Origin: Saprospirales bacterium
Lineage (GTDB): Bacteria > Bacteroidota > Bacteroidia > Chitinophagales > Saprospiraceae
Assembly: GCA_016719895.1 (NCBI GenBank)
Contig: JADJYG010000005.1
Span: 124,001 to 188,000 of the forward strand
Reading direction: 5' to 3'
DNA length: 64,000 bases
Of this stretch, positions 63,633 through 64,000 are shown piece by piece (positions within the stretch are counted from its first letter, which is position 1; every line of letters begins with the position of its first letter). The position numbers were made by a program, and so were the translations under genes. The notes below the pieces were generated by a model. It was not told the origin of the DNA. It saw only the letters and a program-made list of their open reading frames with translations, and made no database searches.

Positions 63633-64000
63633 TCAGTATCCAGCGTTCTGGGTCAGATTCGGATTTGAATCCAGCGCCTGCTGCGGGATGGGGAACAACA
63701 CGCGGAACGCTTCCGTGTTGGTTTTATCGCTCCAGGTGCCGGTGAAGGCGCCGAAGCGGATCTGGTCGGTCCGGCGGATGCCTTCCCAGTAGAGTTCGCG
63801 GCCGCGTTCGTCGAGCATGGCGGCTGCATCCAGGGCGCCCAGTGCCGATGCGCCGCGAACACCGCGGAGTTCGTTCACCAGTTGCACGGCGGTTTTGCCG
63901 CCGGGGTCGGTACCGCCGCGCATGACGGCTTCGGCCTTCATCAGGAACACATCGGCGTAGCGCAGCAGGATATACTGGCCGGCGTTGGACGGGTGGTACT
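63633..64000 (-). CDS. SusD/RagB-family lipoprotein, C-terminal part
   Basis: The last ~122 residues of a SusD-type nutrient-binding protein, running off the right edge. The C-terminal SusD signatures are clear: YILLRYADVFLMKAEAV, LDERGRELYWEGIRRTDQIR, FPIPQQALDSNPNLTQNAGY. SusD sits on the outer membrane as the lid of a TonB-dependent SusC transporter, whose gene should lie further right. The CRTAC1-type pair downstream is separated by repeats and a terminator. Confidence 0.95.
   Translation of the reverse strand, partial: YHPSNAGQYILLRYADVFLMKAEAVMRGGTDPGGKTAVQLVNELRGVRGASALGALDAAAMLDERGRELYWEGIRRTDQIRFGAFTGTWSDKTNTEAFRVLFPIPQQALDSNPNLTQNAGY

Overview
The window is a GC-rich stretch of a Bacteroidota chromosome, most likely from the Saprospiria (Haliscomenobacter/Lewinella-type) lineage. 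This rests on SusD, type IX secretion (T9SS) sorting tails, Mla/MCE genes, several very large CRTAC1-type (VCBS/FG-GAP + ASPIC/UnbV) lipoproteins, a clade II lipoprotein-type NosZ and a SUMF1/GldK-type protein. The lineage is inferred from protein style; no rRNA or tRNA gene was found.

Layout. 1-2483 holds a CRTAC1-type lipoprotein cut by the left edge. 2.5-6 kb has a secreted unknown, a GH73-type glucosaminidase and a SUMF1-type protein. 6-8.7 kb has recN and thyA, divergent and separated by a perfect 29-bp inverted repeat. A sulfatase pseudogene (8698-9644) follows, then a reprolysin-like T9SS metalloprotease and a dihydrolipoamide acyltransferase. 14.3-18.8 kb is a plus-strand run: aminoacyl-histidine dipeptidase, quinone-oxidoreductase-like enzyme, L,D-transpeptidase, ATP-cone/nuclease protein. 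18.85-26.85 kb is a complete nitrous-oxide reduction cluster on the minus strand (Crp/Fnr regulator, cytochrome c, nosZ, fasciclin protein, membrane-NosL fusion, nosD, nosF, nosY) with an FNR-like operator. 27-32 kb has the mlaE-mlaF-mlaD operon between two SGNH-hydrolase paralogues, plus a broken metalloprotease gene. 32-38.3 kb has aceE, an ARPP-1/DUF6569 lipoprotein and a sigma/anti-sigma/DUF4252 operon.

38.4-42.7 kb is a mobile, AT-richer patch: a truncated PIN toxin with its antitoxin, an intact IS4-type element with a target duplication, a gene fragment cut by an IS256-type element, and a large hairpin. A gluconate module follows (GntP permease and a gluconokinase-6PGDH fusion). 46.1-48.5 kb is a decay zone with a PNPOx-like protein, a chrB stump, a methyltransferase lacking its core and a T9SS tail fragment. 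A DksA-like protein, a MITE-like element, a fused alpha/beta E1 dehydrogenase and a BatA-type vWA protein come next.

The right end has two tandem CRTAC1-type lipoproteins (1119 and 1129 aa), a terminator, nine copies of a 58-bp tandem repeat, a 153-bp near-perfect palindrome split by a decayed ISAs1-type element with an 11-bp target duplication, and the end of a susD gene. The most distinctive observations are short palindromic elements (between genes, split by an IS, and once inserted in frame in a protein), a NosL whose lipoprotein signal has become an internal membrane segment, and several genes broken by precise internal deletions.
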